Assembly: GCA_017591395.1 (NCBI GenBank)
Contig: WEDG01000410.1
Location: 20,248 to 84,247 of the forward strand
Length of the DNA stretch: 64,000 nt
Origin: Schistocephalus solidus
Lineage: Eukaryota > Platyhelminthes > Cestoda > Diphyllobothriidea > Diphyllobothriidae
Direction of reading: 5' to 3'
Each line of letters starts with the position of its first letter. Within the stretch, counting starts at the first letter, position 1. Both the position numbers and the translations under genes were made by a program. Shown one piece after another: positions 30,991 to 41,022 of this stretch. Below the pieces are notes generated by a model. That model was not told where the DNA came from, did not search any database, and saw nothing but the letters and a program-made list of their open reading frames with translations.

Positions 30991-32735
30991 GATTTCAAAA
31001 AATTACACATGTTTCTCAATAAAAAGGCCATCTGAAGGCTTTTTTTAAGGATAGTTAATGCTTATGAATCATCTTCGTTCAAAGGGTGGCAACGTGTTCT
31101 TGGATGGTAGCAATATTTATTTTTAGCTCCTTCGTGGGTACGCCCACATATGCAAATTAAATGGAGTATTTGTTTCTTGATGCTATGCCACGCAACAGAA
31201 AATCATTTACGTTTACAAATGCGTCTGCCTATGCTGTGAAATTGTGAACGGACAGCGGAGTATCTGAAAACATACGTGACTTAACAGAACTTACCTTCTC
31301 CGATCCTACAGCCGTATAAACATTTTAAATAAAGCGATCAAAATACCCAAATAAGTACACAGATATTGGTCATTGTGGTTTGCAAACGCGAGTTGGGTAA
31401 CCTGCTAGTAGAGCATACATACTTTTTGTAATAATGGCACAACAATGGGAAATTTGTTGATAATCACCGTCCATTGGGAGAACCCAGAATCTCCTCAAAT
31501 TCCCATACTATTGAAACAGGCCCTCATTGACGCAGAACAGTCCCAAAGTTTTGCATCTTTTTCTAGGTACCCTGTTTACAGGAGTCAGTGTCCGCCACAG
31601 GCAGCGATTTAAAGTGTTTGGACACAGCTCCTGTTTGGACAGCTCCTGTTCTATTTTGTGTTTCCGTGTTAGATTATTAGCCTAGTCATTACGTTTTTCA
31701 AGCACGATCCTGAACAAATAAAAAGAGGAGTAAGGGGAATAGTACATTATGTAAAGAAAAATACGAGAAAAGTTTAGACCAAGGTGGCATCCGAAAGAGG
31801 GAACACGCGCGGCGCCGAGAGAACCGGCGTTCCCCGTTAGAGTGAAGGCTGCGTCACAGCATCTTTGGCGAGCATATATGTGGGTTGGACATTTAAGTTG
31901 ATTTGCTTGTTTGGATAACCGTGACTAGCAGAGAATGAGACTGAAATTGATACGCGTGTGCAAGTACACACGAGCGTTGAGCACCATTATAACGGGCACC
32001 ATAAGAGCAGCCACTTAACTATTGAATTGATATTAAAAAACCTCTTCAAAGCTGTATTTCTTATGCAGAATACTAGCCGGCTCCATTACATCAAATGTTC
32101 CAATTGTAAGACAGGAGTGCTCTTCGATTAAAAGAATTTCCTGGTCAGCTTTTCATGGATAGCATATTCCACATAGTACTTGAACTATCGGTTTCATGCC
32201 AAAATAGCATTGATAATTGGTTGGTTAAATAGTTCCGAAAACTCTTGACGCAATGGTTGAGTCTCTATTAGATATAAAAAAGAAAGCATATTTACAGAAA
32301 TATGCTATGTTCATCGAGTTTAAGCTATTAGTGAGAGAATGCACGTTTCTGGGCATAAAGGGGAAGAAGATACGATGTCAAAAACCCTTGTTTTCAAATT
32401 AAGGCGAGCTTTCGTATTGCTGTTCATTTTCGCTGCATGTTGATTTGGCTTGAACTGTCCACCAAAATAATTGAAGTTGCGGTACCACAATGTGACCATT
32501 AAGAGTCAATTGCGCCAACTGATTTCAAATTTTTGCATCCACGAGCTTAGTAAAGTGTGTTTCTGTCCTTCTGCAGATGTTTTGCTCACAGCTGTGTTTG
32601 TGGTATAGTTGGTGTGTCCTACGGTTGGACGATTACATCAGACCACACCTACGAGTTTTGCGATTAATGGCTGACCAGTGGACTGGGATTTAGATGGCGA
32701 TGACTCCTCCATATCCCCTGATTAATTGAATCCTC
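30991..32735. other. No recognisable feature
   Basis: 1.7 kb without LINE, SINE, tRNA-like or internal repeat signal. Only short frames. Confidence 0.5.
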
Positions 32736-33111
32736 TTGTGTGCGTTATGGGGGCCAGGTCGTGCTGTGGCGTGCGAAGACGGCACACCGGCTCGTCGGCC
32801 AATGCGCACACTCCCACATCAGACACTTGACCGGCTCGGACGATGGTCTGATTGTGGTTGTGGGGGAGAAAGTAAGTTAAACGGCTCAAAGCATTTCACT
32901 CACTATAAACAATCTGAAGCGCTTGAATCTATCCCAGTGCGCTAAAAAATGTGGCTTAGAAGGTTGCCAACTGACGGGATAACTCGGACCGCATGTTCAG
33001 CCCCGTGCGTGCGTATTTGTGCCATGAACGACTGGCGGACTGGGAGTCAGGTTGCAAGGGCTCCTTCTTAATGTAACCTTTATCGCACTCCAACTCAGTT
33101 GGGAATCCGAG
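32736..33111 (+). repeat. Repeat M fragment
   Basis: Matches the 5' part of the long M copy (55865-55400, inverted) and 8284-8585: the ACTCCCACATCAG start region, the CTCACTATAAACAATCTGA block and the CGGGATAACTCGGACCG block. Similarity ends at GATCCGAGC (33111). Confidence 0.65.
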
Positions 33112-33330
33112 CTACTCCTCTCTTCTGTTAATGTGTTCTTGTTTGGAATAGGACCACAGTACGTGGGCCTGCGCATTACCCCATGCTGCGATTCACGTGG
33201 CAGCCCTTCGGCTGCCAATTTCCGTAAACGCTCGAAATTATCTTCCGATAGGAAACGTTTGGACATTGTTATTGCACGGCGTGACAAAGAATAGTGAAAG
33301 CATGTCACGCCTTGTATTTATATAAGGTTT
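33112..33330 (-). other. Possible gene start (TATA box plus short frame) cut by repeat M
   Basis: On the minus strand a TATATAAATA box (about 33325-33315) is followed, some 50 nt downstream, by an ATG frame MSKRFLSEDNFERLRKLAAE that stays open for about 50 codons until repeat M begins at 33111. Charged composition; no domain recognised. It could be a 5' exon truncated by M, or chance. Confidence 0.2.
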
Positions 33331-33839
33331 TAGTGGTTATTATCGGCACAGCAGAACAAAGTCTGTCAAACAAAGTTATTATTAGTTTTCGTGCCAAAAA
33401 GCCTCAGAAATTAGCGATATATAATTTATAACGCCGAATTTGTGCCTTTTTTCCTGAAAAACTGGGATCCCTTAACATTGGCTTAACCTGATTTTCCTTG
33501 ATAAAAGATAAGATTTTCCAGTTCCAAAAGGGATTTATTTGAAACAGTTTTTCTTATATTGATGTTCTTTTATCGGACAATGCACAAAATCTATGGACGT
33601 TGCTCTGTGATATTAAATACCATAGGAAATTTCTTGAACGTCCAGCAACGTCCGACTCCGGTCAATTCTTGTCTGTTTTCCTTAAATAAACTGCAGTAGA
33701 CATGACGCGTTCTTTAAGAGAAGGAATTCGAAGCCTTATATCCACTCAACAGCAAAAAATAACAAAACCAATTGTACGCTTTACGTCTCAATCAAATTTT
33801 CGATCAAACATTGCATGAGTTATATCACCTACTGTGGAT
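33331..33839. other. No recognisable feature
   Basis: AT-rich sequence without coding or repeat signal. Confidence 0.45.
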
Positions 33840-34165
33840 GCGTTACACCCACACGGCGGCCACCTCAGGGCACAGCAGGCGTGCTGCAGGTTGCACTCCC
33901 ATCACAAATGCCGAAAATAAGGGAAAGGGGTAGTGTGGTGGCACAACTAGGGGCGGCTAGGGCCAAGGGACCCCAGCCGCGCCAGCTTCACTTGGCCTCT
34001 CCCACCTCCGGTCTTCTTGACTATGTTATGACACCGGGCTCAGGTGGGGGAGAAGGAGAAAGTGTGTTCGATTCAGTGCAAGTCTACTATCACTCAAAAT
34101 TAATTCGTGCGCGAGGGATCGTTCTTAACCAACATTCTGTGGAGCAGACGTTGGAAATCGTCGGT
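33840..34165 (+). repeat. Repeat M fragment, 3' part
   Basis: Matches 8580-8815: GTGGTGGCAC..GGGGCGGC, CCGCGCCAGC, the CTCCCACCTCCGGTCTTCTTGAC block and the final GGAGCA..GTCGTCGGTC block. A diverged copy. Confidence 0.65.
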
Positions 34166-34209
34166 CTATGACGTTTGAACTTTTTGTTCGTACGTCGAGG
34201 GCGACATGT

Positions 34210-36400
34210 AATCGCGTAGGCAACTCAGGAGAATGGGGTTGTTCTCTCACTTAACCAATTCGTGTCCCGTAAGGAAGTTTGCCAACCATATTTTGGGACA
34301 GAACTGCCAAGCCCCTCGTTATCAGTGGGAGCTCGCAAGAGTGTCGAAAAGAAATGCTCGGTGACTGTTCTTTTCATTTTAGACAATCCAAGAAGAAGTC
34401 GACCGGCGTCGCCTCTGCGATCTGGATGCACATCGTAAGATGCCTCCGTTGAGAATAGATGGTGTAAACTGAGGGAGATGGTTCAGTCCACCGCACTGGA
34501 TGTCCTCGACCTCAGCCACCGTCAACAACAGGACTGTTTTGATGACAACGACGCAACCATCAGCGATCTGCCCACTGAGAAGAACCGGCTGCAACCTACG
34601 CTAACCGCTCTACTGACACAATCAACGCAGCATTCTACCAAAATTGCCGCCTTGTGCAACAGTGACAGGTTCTCCGTGATTTAAAGAACGACTTAATCGA
34701 CAAATCTATGACAACCACAGAGGTATCTTGCTGCTTACCACCACTGGAACAATCTTTGCCAACGTCTTCTTCAATCGTCTCAACAAACATTTGAATGAAG
34801 GAATCCTTCCGGAAAGTCAATTTGGTCTCTGCCTTCATCGAGACATCATTGGTATGATCTTTGCTTAGCATCAGCTGCAGGAGAAGTCTCATGAGATTCG
34901 GATCCACTTATAATGTACCTTCGTCAATCTAACGAAAGTATTTACACGCTAACTCAGAAAGCACGGTGGGAAAAATGCCGAAATACGGCTGTCCTGAGTG
35001 ACTCACATTATGCTTTAGCTCCACGGTGGCATAATAACGTGTGTCGCCCACAACGGAGCCATTTCAGGAGAATTCTCAGTGACCACCGGAGCGAAGCAGG
35101 GCTGCCTTCTCGCGCCTACCCTCTTCGGTGTCATGTTCTCTGCCATGTGAATGGTGGCTACCGTGACGAACGTCCCAGGATCCACATCGCCTACCTGATG
35201 GTCGACCAAGTCCAGAATCGTTGGTGGATGCACTTCCAGTCGCATTTATCTACAACTACCGTCCAGAAAATGCTCTTCGCCAACGATTGTACTCTTTAAG
35301 CAACGACAATAAGCGCATGGAAAAGGTACTTGTACCTCAGCACCACAACCTACGATAACTTGGACTGAGAATCAAAACGGAGAAAATCGTAGTTATGCAG
35401 CAGCCAACGCCCAAAACTACCTAAAATGCACATTGCATCAACGCTAATGGCACCCAACTCGGCAAGAACCTTTCGCACTGCACCAAATTCGAGAATAAGG
35501 TCACTCAGCGGATCGCGAAAACCAGCCAAGCCTTTGGACGCATGCAGAACATCGTCTGAAATCAACATAGTCATCACCGTAGGACCAAGCTCAAGATGTA
35601 CAAAGCTGTCATCATGCCAAGGTATATAGCGGAGCCCCGGACGTTGTGCAATTAACAGGCGTGTAAGCTCAGCATTTTCAATCTCAGCTGTCTCCAGTGG
35701 ATACTAAAGCTGAGATCGAAGGACAATATCCCAGACACAGAAGTGCTGGAACGAACAGGCCTCCCCAGCATATACGCGCAACTAAAGCAACAGCAACTGC
35801 GCTGGAGCAGCCATCTTTGGAAGATGGACAACAAACGACTACCCATAAGATTCTTCTACAGAAATGTTGCCACGAGTTCTCGTCAACAAGGGGTCAAGTA
35901 CGACGCTTCAAGAACACACTGAAGACTTCCCTGAAGCAACTGCAGATGAACGCGGGAAACTAGGAGGACCTCATTCGAAAATTACCTGCCTGAATGAGGA
36001 CAGTGAAGACAGGAGCAGCAATCTATCAGGCCAATCGGATCGCCGCTACCAAGGCCAAATGGGCGGCACCTTAGTCATAAGCGCCTCAACTCAACATCGC
36101 CAATGTCCAAGCCCTCCCAACATGCCCGCACCGTGAACACACCTTCCGCTTCGGACGCAATGCAACAACAATACCATCTTATCAGTTTCTGCGTCAGTGA
36201 ACATCCTCTCTACCATCCATGATTAAAACCCCACAATAACCACAACCCCAACCACCGGTGATCAAACTACCAATGTCTTGCCACCCTCGACCACTGGCAC
36301 CAATAAATCTCCTACTACCCTTGCGTCAATCACATGGCCGATCACAAATTTCACCAATTCCTCCACTCCGACTACCGAAGAGATCACCTCCGAATACCAA
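34210..36400 (+). mobile_element. RTE/zinc-finger LINE remnant (+), heavily decayed
   Basis: From 34480: the linker (STALDVLDL...NRLQPTLTALLTQSTQ), an RT relic (34700-35300) with NHRGILLLTTTGTIFA, RLNKHLNEGILPESQFGL, TGAKQGCLLAPTLFGVMF and LFANDCTL (FADD changed to FAND; about 35275-35290), then the post-RT region (35650-36060: [19 protein letters not shown] in frame pieces, YQANRIAATKAK) and a relic finger (TCPHREHTF). Deletions and frame breaks throughout. It grades into the CCA-rich tract at 36400. Confidence 0.8.
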
Positions 36401-36990
36401 CCACCTGCTACCACCACCACCATCACCACCACCACCATCACCACCACCACCACTATCACCACCACCACCACTACCATCACCACCACCAGCACCACCTCCC
36501 GACCACCACCACAACCACTAGCATTAGCACCACCACCAGCAGGAGCAGCACGAACTTCACCACCATCACCATCACCACTACCAAAACCACCACCTCCCCC
36601 ATCACCACCACCACCATCAGCACCGACAGCAGCACACCCACATGCACCGACACCACCACCACCACCACCAGCACCAGTCAAAAATCCTCTACCAGGACCA
36701 AAAGCACCACCAACACCACACCCAGCAACATCACCACCACAACCACCACCAGCACCAGTACAAGCACCAGCAACAGCACCACCAGAACCATTACCAGCAA
36801 CAGCACCACCATCATCACTACCACTAGCACCCCCACCACCACCATTAGCACCAGGACTAGTCAAACATCATCCATATCCACCAACAGCACCACCACCACC
36901 ACCGCTACCAGCAACATCACCACCACAATCACCACCAGCACCAGTACAAGCACCAGCAACAGCTGGCTTTTGAAATTGAGCCACCATCTT
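36400..36990 (+). repeat. (CCA)n-type low-complexity expansion
   Basis: About 590 bp of CCA/ACC-rich trinucleotide sequence with interruptions, open in several frames (Thr/Pro-, His- and Pro/Ala-rich readings on +, Gly/Val-rich on -). It continues the Thr-rich spacer that precedes the zinc fingers in the RTE element (compare L7 near 56.5 kb), so it probably arose by expansion of that spacer. The long 'ORFs' over it are compositional artefacts. Confidence 0.8.
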
Positions 36991-37079
36991 TTCTGCTTTC
37001 CACTCGCATGTGAATCCTCTTATATGTACGTCGGTTGGCCATTTTACCCATTAAATACCAAATTTTAACCCTGTTTGTT

Positions 37080-37295
37080 TATTCGCACCCTTTTAAAGGA
37101 AGTCCAATATGATCGATATTTTGAAACGCATTCAAGGACGATTCTTCATGATGTTTATATATGCATTCGTCAGCAGTTTCGTTTCTGATCTTCCGGTATT
37201 GTGTGGTTTGTATGCCCAACCTTATTCACATTGAATGGAGGACATTTTTGTTGAAAGTTTTGGAATTTTACTTTTAAAATAAAGCGTAGCTCTCT
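37080..37295 (+). mobile_element. 3'-end fragment of an L8-type LINE
   Basis: The end resembles L8 at 63040-63140: GAATGGAG, TTTTTGTTGAAA, then ...AAAATAAAGCGTA followed by a CT-rich tail (37291-37312). It lies between two CCA-rich tracts. Confidence 0.5.
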
Positions 37296-37309
37296 CTCTC
37301 TCTCCCTCG

Positions 37310-37605
37310 ACATCATCACCACCTCCAGCACAAGCACTACCACTACCACCATCGACCCCCCCCCCCCCAACCACCATCACGATCAGCACTAGCACCACAA
37401 TATCCACCACAACCACCATCACAACCACCATCACCATCAGCACCAACACCAGCACCACCACCACTTCCACCACCAACACCACCCCCAACAGCACCAGTAG
37501 AAGCAGCAGCACCAATAGAAGCACCAGCTCAACCACCTCCCCTTTTATCACCACCAGCACCAGTACCACCACCACCATCAGTACCAGAAACACCACCTCT
37601 AACAT
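37310..37605 (+). repeat. Second (CCA)n-type tract
   Basis: CCA/ACC-rich sequence like 36400-36990, with a run of ten C near 37358. Probably the other half of one expansion split by the LINE fragment at 37080-37295. Confidence 0.75.
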
Positions 37606-38017
37606 GGCAGGCAAATAACCCGGGCTCTTATCCATGACTGCCAGTTGAGGCTGCAGAAATACCGCAGAATTTTGAGCCAGATTATTCCGAAGTGGTAAGA
37701 ACTGATAGGAGAGAACGGTGTATCACTGTTGGACCGAGCAATCAATAATCGAGCCAGAGAACTGCAATCTAGACGAGATATGGAGCTGAGTGTGAAATTC
37801 CAAAAGTTAAGCCCCACCACACAACATCACGACGAGACGCTGGTTGACAATTTGTCCTCCAAAAAACTTACACCGGTATAGTTTCAAGTGCTGAAACATG
37901 AAGCATTCTTCAACACTGCGGATGCCGATCCAGTTAATCTTGTGGCCACCATTGAGTCGGTCTTAAAAGCACTCCCAGGAGGCGGAAGATACAAAGCACC
38001 TCATCAGACAACAAGTA

Positions 38018-38905
38018 ATGTCCTTACTGTTGACACACAAACCAGGTGTGGCCATTCCAAGAATGGAGCTGGATGCCCTCAGGACACTGAACGCTGACAG
38101 GAGCATCGTGATACTGCCAGCCGACAAGGGACGTTTCACAGTAATACTCGATAAGTCGGAATACCTCCAGAAGGCCAATGCTCTACTTGATGACCGTCAG
38201 GCTTACCTCAGGTGTGATGGAGATCCGATGAAGAAGCTAGTGGCAAAAATCAACGCGATGCTCGCTTGTTTGCAGATTAACGGGGACATCTCAAAAGCTG
38301 AACGACTGACAATAAAACCTTCAGATTCGGCCATGGCGAGATTTCCTGGGCTGCCCAAAGTACACAAACATGGTGCATTCCTTCAAACCATCATATCCCT
38401 GCTTGGAACACCCGCATTCAATCTGGCCAAATGGCTGTTCCGACGTCTGAAACTGCCTTTCGTCAGTCTCCGATACAACAGTCCGTTCAGCCGCCCATTT
38501 CTTGGAAAGACTCAGTGGTTTACACCTTAAACAGACGAAGTCATCAATAAGCCTAAACGGGCGCACCTCATCCAGCTGCTCACTTTCTGCCTCAAAACCT
38601 ACTTCATCTTTGAGGGACCGGTCAACGAACAGATTAAAAGGACTCCGATGGGTTCGCCGCTGTCTGGTTTCATTGCTGAGGTGGTCCTTCATAAGTTAGA
38701 GACACGTGTGTTCACGAACCACAGACCAATATTTTGGGTGCGGTATGTGGACGATACTTTCGTCGTTCTAAAACGCGAAATGGTCACCGAATTTCACGCA
38801 CTCCTGAACTTCATCTGTCCGAACATTCATTGCACAATGGAGGCTGAGGCCAACAGTCAAATAGCATTCTTAGACGTCGACGACTTATATGAAGGGGGCC
38901 TCTGA
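38018..38905 (+). pseudogene. PLE reverse transcriptase, broken
   Basis: Frame 38018-38530 has the PLE hallmark ILPADKGRFTVILDKSEY (about residues 32-49) and FPGLPKVHKHGAFL. After a stop and deletion the frame resumes with LTFCLKTYFIFEGPVNEQIK (38580-38640) and 38648-38905: MGSPLSGFIAEVVLHKLE, then RYVDDTFVVL with the catalytic YVDD at residues 33-36 (38744-38755) and SQIAFLDV. PLE RTs are related to telomerase. The catalytic aspartates remain, but the middle palm is deleted, so it is inactive. Confidence 0.88.
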
Positions 38906-39340
38906 GGTAATCGCTCGGCAGTTGAATCGCCTTGGTATACACGTCGCTCACAAGCCAGCATCCTCACTTCGAAACACACTATCCCGAATAAAGGATCCAA
39001 TCCCCAAAATTCAACAAAAACGCGTAATTTATCGCATCCCGTGCGCAAATTGCTCTTGTGTATATATTGGGCATACGGGTCGATGCCTGGGCACGCGCAT
39101 TAATTAACACAAAATAGCCCTCCGCCACCGAGACACTTTGTCCCTCGTGTTTGCGCACGCACTCAAGTGCGACCATCGTTTCAATTGGGATGAAACTGAG
39201 GTCGTCGTCATGGCCAACACAAAAGGAGCGAGGGAATTCCTCGAGGCCTGGTACTCCTGTGCGGGCAGTATCAACCGCCATGTTCACCTGGACATCAATT
39301 ATGAGGGTCTACGTTTACGACTCACCGCTTCCGTCTAAAT
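38889..39340 (+). pseudogene. PLE GIY-YIG endonuclease
   Basis: Frame from 38889: QKRVIYRIPCANCSCVYIGH with the GIY-like YRI (residues 48-50) and YIG (59-61, at 39063), two Cys pairs and TGRCLGTRIN; after a stop at 39105 the domain continues HKIALRHRDTLSLVFAHALK and NWDETEVV (39110-39210). This is the C-terminal nuclease that marks the endonuclease-bearing PLE lineages. Broken by one stop and fused by deletion to the RT end. Confidence 0.85.
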
Positions 39341-39549
39341 GCCACATCAACTACCGGCAACCCAGCAACCTGGAATCGAACTGATACACCATCCACCCTC
39401 CCCCTACAGCACCGGGACTCGCAGTTGTTCCACCTCCCCCTTCCCCTAGCTCACAAGCTAACATGACTCACCTTTTACAAGCCAATGGACTGTCGGTCCT
39501 TTCACGCCAGCCTGTCTAGTGCGACATTCTAACACTCACTTTTATTTAT

Positions 39550-39594
39550 TTCGTCTGACGACGGGTTGGTGTGAACAGCTCGAATATTCACGAG
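39550..39594 (+). ncRNA. Degenerate hammerhead ribozyme motif at the PLE 3' end
   Basis: Stem I UUCGU (39550-39554) pairs with ACGAG (39590-39594). The core CUGACGA (39555-39561) is followed by one C, stem II GGGUUG/CAGCUC (39563-39568 with 39576-39581; loop GUGUGAA), then GAA and U where the core needs A (39585), and UUC before stem I. Hammerheads with a very short stem III are known from Penelope-like elements. The A-to-U change at 39585 should disable this copy. Confidence 0.55.
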
Positions 39595-39646
39595 TACAAC
39601 TTGCATTTTCCGAAGAACCTCTCCTCTTTTCAAAATATACATATAA

Positions 39647-39709
<63 letters not shown>
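39647..39709. repeat. (TA)n microsatellite
   Basis: About 60 bp of alternating T and A directly before the first tandem unit. Each unit boundary keeps a short GTATATAGG remnant. Confidence 0.95.
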
Positions 39710-39711
<2 letters not shown>

Positions 39712-39741
39712 CAGAATAACATGACCGACGATGACAAGGGA

Positions 39742-39786
39742 GACTGGAATGGCCATTTCTGGCTTATTAGCCGTCATCAGCCAGCC
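39742..39786 (-). ncRNA. Hammerhead ribozyme, unit 1
   Basis: Minus strand 5' to 3': stem I GGCUGG (39786-39781), core CUGAUGA (39780-39774), C, stem II GGCU-AAUA-AGCC, A, core GAAA, stem III UGG/CCA(U) as a palindrome AUGGCCAU with no loop, cleavage site AUU, stem I CCAGUC (39747-39742). All three helices form; the closing pair of stem II is C-A rather than G-C. Stem III with no loop favours cleavage by dimers, as in the schistosome Sm-alpha repeat. Predicted cut between 39748 and 39747. Confidence 0.75.
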
Positions 39787-39810
39787 ATACCCAAACCCAG
39801 GCGCTGCCGC

Positions 39811-39878
39811 GCCCGAGCCTCGAAATCGCGACCTTGTTGGGCAGAAGTCCAACGCTCTACCCACTGCGCCACGAGCTC
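39811..39878 (-). other. tRNA-like Pol III promoter head, unit 1
   Basis: Minus-strand A box TGGCGCAGTGG and a B box changed to ATTTCGAGG (other units GAGTTCGAGG). The middle GTTGGACTTCTGCCCAAC resembles the anticodon arm of tRNA-Arg(UCU). Confidence 0.7.
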
Positions 39879-40050
39879 GTTGTCTTGCCGGTTTCGATCG
39901 GGAATATTGACATTGGTAATGGGGCGCTCACCGATCGGTTACAGGACTCACTCGTCCCGTTGTGCCTTGGGGCTAACTCTCAAGCCCCGCCAGCAGCCGT
40001 AAGGCAGCTAAGTATATAGGCAGAATAACATGACCGACAAAGACAAAGGA

Positions 40051-40095
40051 GACTGGAATGGCCATTTCTGGCTTATTAGCCGTCATCAGCCAGCC
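40051..40095 (-). ncRNA. Hammerhead ribozyme, unit 2
   Basis: Same sequence and fold as unit 1. Cleavage here and in unit 1 would release a monomer of about 309 nt. Confidence 0.75.
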
Positions 40096-40119
40096 ATACC
40101 CAAACCCAGGCGCTGCCGC

Positions 40120-40188
40120 GCCCGAGCCTCGAACTCGCGACCTTGTTGGGCAGAAGTCCAACGCTCTACCCACTGCGCCACGAGCTCG
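40120..40188 (-). other. tRNA-like Pol III promoter head, unit 2
   Basis: A box TGGCGCAGTGG at 40180-40170, B box GTTCGAGGC at 40134-40126, on the minus strand. Anticodon-arm-like GTTGG/CCAAC with ACTTCTGC loop, suggesting descent from tRNA-Arg(UCU). The acceptor arm does not pair well, so it is not a working tRNA gene. Confidence 0.75.
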
Positions 40189-40360
40189 TTGTCTTGCCGG
40201 TTTCGATCAGGGAATATTGACATTGGTAATGGGGCGCTCACCGATCGGTTATAGGACTCACTCGTCCCGTTGTGCCTTGGGGCTAACTCTCAAGCCCCGC
40301 CAGCAGCCGTAAGGCAGCTAAGTATATAGGCAGAATAACATGACCGACAAAGACAAGGGA

Positions 40361-40405
40361 GACTGGAATGGCCATTTCTGGCTTATTAGCCGTCATCAGC
40401 CAGCC
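40361..40405 (-). ncRNA. Hammerhead ribozyme, unit 3
   Basis: Same sequence and fold as unit 1. Confidence 0.75.
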
Positions 40406-40429
40406 ATACCCAAACCCAGGCGCTGCCGC

Positions 40430-40498
40430 GCCCGAGCCTCGAACTCGCGACCTTGTTGGGCAGAAGTCCAACGCTCTACCCACTGCGCCACGAGCTCG
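40430..40498 (-). other. tRNA-like Pol III promoter head, unit 3
   Basis: Same A box, B box and anticodon-like arm as unit 2. Confidence 0.75.
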
Positions 40499-40670
40499 TT
40501 GTCTTGCCGGTTTCGATCGGGAATATTGACATTGGTAATGGGGCGCTCACCGATCGGTTATAGGACTCACTCGTCCCGTTGTGCCTTGGGGCTAACTCTC
40601 AAGCCCCGCCAGCAGCCGTAAAGGCAGCTAAGTATATAGGCAGAATAACATGACCGACAAAGACAAGGGA

Positions 40671-40715
40671 GACTGGAATGGCCATTTCTGGCTTATTAGC
40701 CGTCATCAGCCAGCC
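40671..40715 (-). ncRNA. Hammerhead ribozyme, unit 4
   Basis: Same sequence and fold as unit 1. Confidence 0.75.
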
Positions 40716-40738
40716 ATACCCAAACCCAGGCGCTGCCG

Positions 40739-40807
40739 CGCCGAGCCTCGAACTCGCGACCTTGTTGGGCAGAAGTCCAACGCTCTACCCACTGCGCCAC
40801 GAGCTCG
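40739..40807 (-). other. tRNA-like Pol III promoter head, unit 4
   Basis: Same as unit 2, with one base lost just 3' of the B box (GCCGAGC context). Confidence 0.72.
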
Positions 40808-40977
40808 TTGTCTTTCCAGTTTCGATCGGGAATATTGACATTGGTAATGGGGCGCTCACCGATCGGTTATAGGACTCCTCGTCCGTTGTGCCTTGGGGCT
40901 AACTCTAAAGCCCACCAGCAGCCGTAAAAGGCAGCTAAGTATATAGGCAGAATAACAAGACCGACAAAGACAAGGGA

Positions 40978-41022
40978 GACTGGAATGGCCATTTCTGGCT
41001 TATAAGCCGTCATCAGCCAGCC
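40978..41022 (-). ncRNA. Hammerhead ribozyme, unit 5
   Basis: Same as unit 1 except the stem II tetraloop reads UAUA instead of AAUA; core and stems are unchanged. The unit has no tRNA-like head of its own in direct orientation. Confidence 0.72.

Larger units (their letters stand above)
37615..39610 (+). mobile_element. Penelope-like element (PLE), internally deleted
   Basis: A + strand element with PLE gene order: N-terminal region (37740-38015, SRRDMELSVKFQKL, HEAFFNTADADPVNL), RT (38018-38905) and a C-terminal GIY-YIG endonuclease (38889-39340), then a 3' region ending with a degenerate hammerhead motif (39550-39594). Part of the RT and the region between RT and endonuclease is deleted. 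The 5' edge is uncertain; it follows a CCA-rich tract. Confidence 0.85.

Noticed and set aside
36262..36973. Long open frames (200-244 codons) over the CCA-rich tract on both strands
   Set aside because: Trinucleotide repeats stay open in several frames at once; composition, not coding, explains them.
40120..40188. True tRNA-Arg gene
   Set aside because: The acceptor arm and parts of the D/T arms do not pair, the anticodon loop has 8 nt, and it lies in a tandem repeat.
40978..41022. Alternative hammerhead parse using GUC (in CCAGUC) as cleavage site
   Set aside because: With GUC, stem III has mismatches and stem I only about two pairs. With AUU, stem III is perfect and stem I has six pairs.
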